From positions 38,306 to 102,305 of the forward strand of contig NZ_WTYM01000046.1 of the NCBI RefSeq assembly GCF_009827435.1: 64,000 nucleotides of DNA. The letters run 5' to 3'. The position numbers were made by a program, and so were the translations under genes. This document shows positions 63,478-64,000 of this stretch, in pieces (the stretch's first letter is position 1; every line of letters starts with the position of its first letter). The notes beneath the pieces were generated by a model. It was not told the origin of the DNA, did no database searches, and worked only from the letters and a program-made list of their open reading frames with translations. This stretch comes from Croceibacterium salegens. GTDB taxonomy: Bacteria > Pseudomonadota > Alphaproteobacteria > Sphingomonadales > Sphingomonadaceae.

Positions 63478-63888
63478 GTTATCGATATTTCTGCTGTAGA
63501 AACAAAGCCATAACCGGCTGGTGGACAGGGGTGGAGAAGTTCCAGTCCACGACGGGCGTTGAAAAATGGCGGATTTCCGCACTTTCTGAGACCTACGTGT
63601 AGCGCTGTTGTGTAGCAAAATGTAGCAAACCCAGCTCGGCACGGAAGTGAAATTGATCGCGCCAACTTGACCCTGCCTGGCCTGCCTCAATGTCAAACAT
63701 CAAAGTTTGATGATGGGCTTCTAGCGGCTGCAGTTCCACTTACAACAAAATGCTGCAAGTTCAGCGAACGACCCTGATGGTCAATAAGGCTACAAGCTCT
63801 GAATAGTGCGCCGAGTGCTTGCGATGCGCTATTTCTTTTACTAGATCAGCCCAGGGTCGCTCCAAAACAATAGAATGAAGGTTACGCA
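63478..63888. other. Gene-free region between integrase remnant and MucR-type gene
   Basis: AT-richer than the core, with no convincing open frame. A perfect palindrome CATCAAA-G-TTTGATG lies at 63698-63712 and is a possible operator about 180 bases upstream of the MucR-type start. Confidence 0.5.
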
Positions 63889-64000
63889 ATGGCCACGCAG
63901 ATTGGCTCAGAAGACGCGAATGATTTCAGCATCCTGATCACTCACACGACAGATATCGTCGTTTCCTATGTTTCCAACAATTCGATTATATCTGACGATG
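63889..64000 (+). CDS. MucR/Ros-type transcriptional regulator (5' part, cut by window end)
   Basis: The first 37 codons read MATQIGSEDANDFSILITHT, then TDIVVSYVSNNSIISDD, the conserved N-terminal region of MucR/Ros zinc-finger regulators (TADIVAAYVSNN-like). GAAGG lies seven bases before the ATG. The zinc-finger part and stop are beyond the window. MucR-type proteins are H-NS-like regulators of surface and symbiosis genes. Confidence 0.75.
   Translation, partial: MATQIGSEDANDFSILITHTTDIVVSYVSNNSIISDD

Overview
The window is GC-rich, densely packed DNA from an alphaproteobacterium. Gene content and gene order (bolA/J-domain/cobS, infA-maf-RNase E/G-yacG-tRNA-Phe, rplU-rpmA, the ctaC-ctaD-ctaB-ctaG-ctaE-DUF983-SURF1 block, pyrE-pdxJ-acpS-lepB, large TonB-dependent receptors) fit the Sphingomonadales, most likely an Erythrobacteraceae-type genome. 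The taxonomic call is an inference from family resemblance and was not checked by a search. Starts on GTG or TTG and ATGA/TGATG overlaps are frequent.

Layout. 0-12.4 kb: bolA and a J-domain gene on one side and cobS on the other enclose a block of glutathione- and glyoxalase-type genes. It has five GSTs, three VOC proteins, two DUF1428 proteins, a DoxX-like membrane protein and a frameshifted GFA gene. Eight of these form one leftward operon that diverges from an HxlR-type regulator whose start codon touches a palindromic operator. An MDR oxidoreductase and a TauD-like dioxygenase follow. 12.5-18 kb: class A penicillin-binding protein, truA, fmt, recR and def, separated by palindromic dispersed repeats. 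18-22.6 kb: an ECF sigma/anti-sigma pair divergent from a secreted subtilase, then a secreted Gly/Ala/Ser-rich protein. The subtilase and the secreted-protein gene carry the same promoter-like motif, which suggests one regulon. 22.6-29.1 kb: a universal stress protein, uvrC, an APC permease, and a TonB-dependent receptor with an unusual Gly-rich, Cys-repeat insertion.

29.3-35.5 kb: infA-maf-RNase E/G-yacG-tRNA-Phe. A 3.4-kb island sits directly 3' of tRNA-Phe, bounded by a 16-bp copy of the tRNA end. It carries a self-inhibited Fic protein with a palindromic operator, an unrecognised 364-residue protein in AT-richer DNA, and gene remnants. 35.5-45 kb: rpmA/rplU with a candidate attenuator, a lipoprotein, moaE/moaD/moaA, folB with a neighbour interrupted in frame by a dispersed repeat, lipoproteins, a TMEM175-like protein, an rRNA-methyltransferase-like gene and thrC. 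45-52.6 kb: the aa3 cytochrome c oxidase structural and assembly genes, with an AHSA1 protein and a small membrane protein between thrC and SURF1. 52.7-58.1 kb: a tightly overlapping pyrE-pdxJ-acpS-lepB-AI-2E-DUF3089-ruvX run.

58.1-64 kb: a PepSY membrane protein and a TonB-dependent receptor (overlapping genes) behind a Pho-box-like direct repeat. A decayed stretch follows, with a frameshifted membrane-protein gene, a frameshifted tyrosine integrase, and the first 37 codons of a MucR/Ros-type regulator cut by the window edge.
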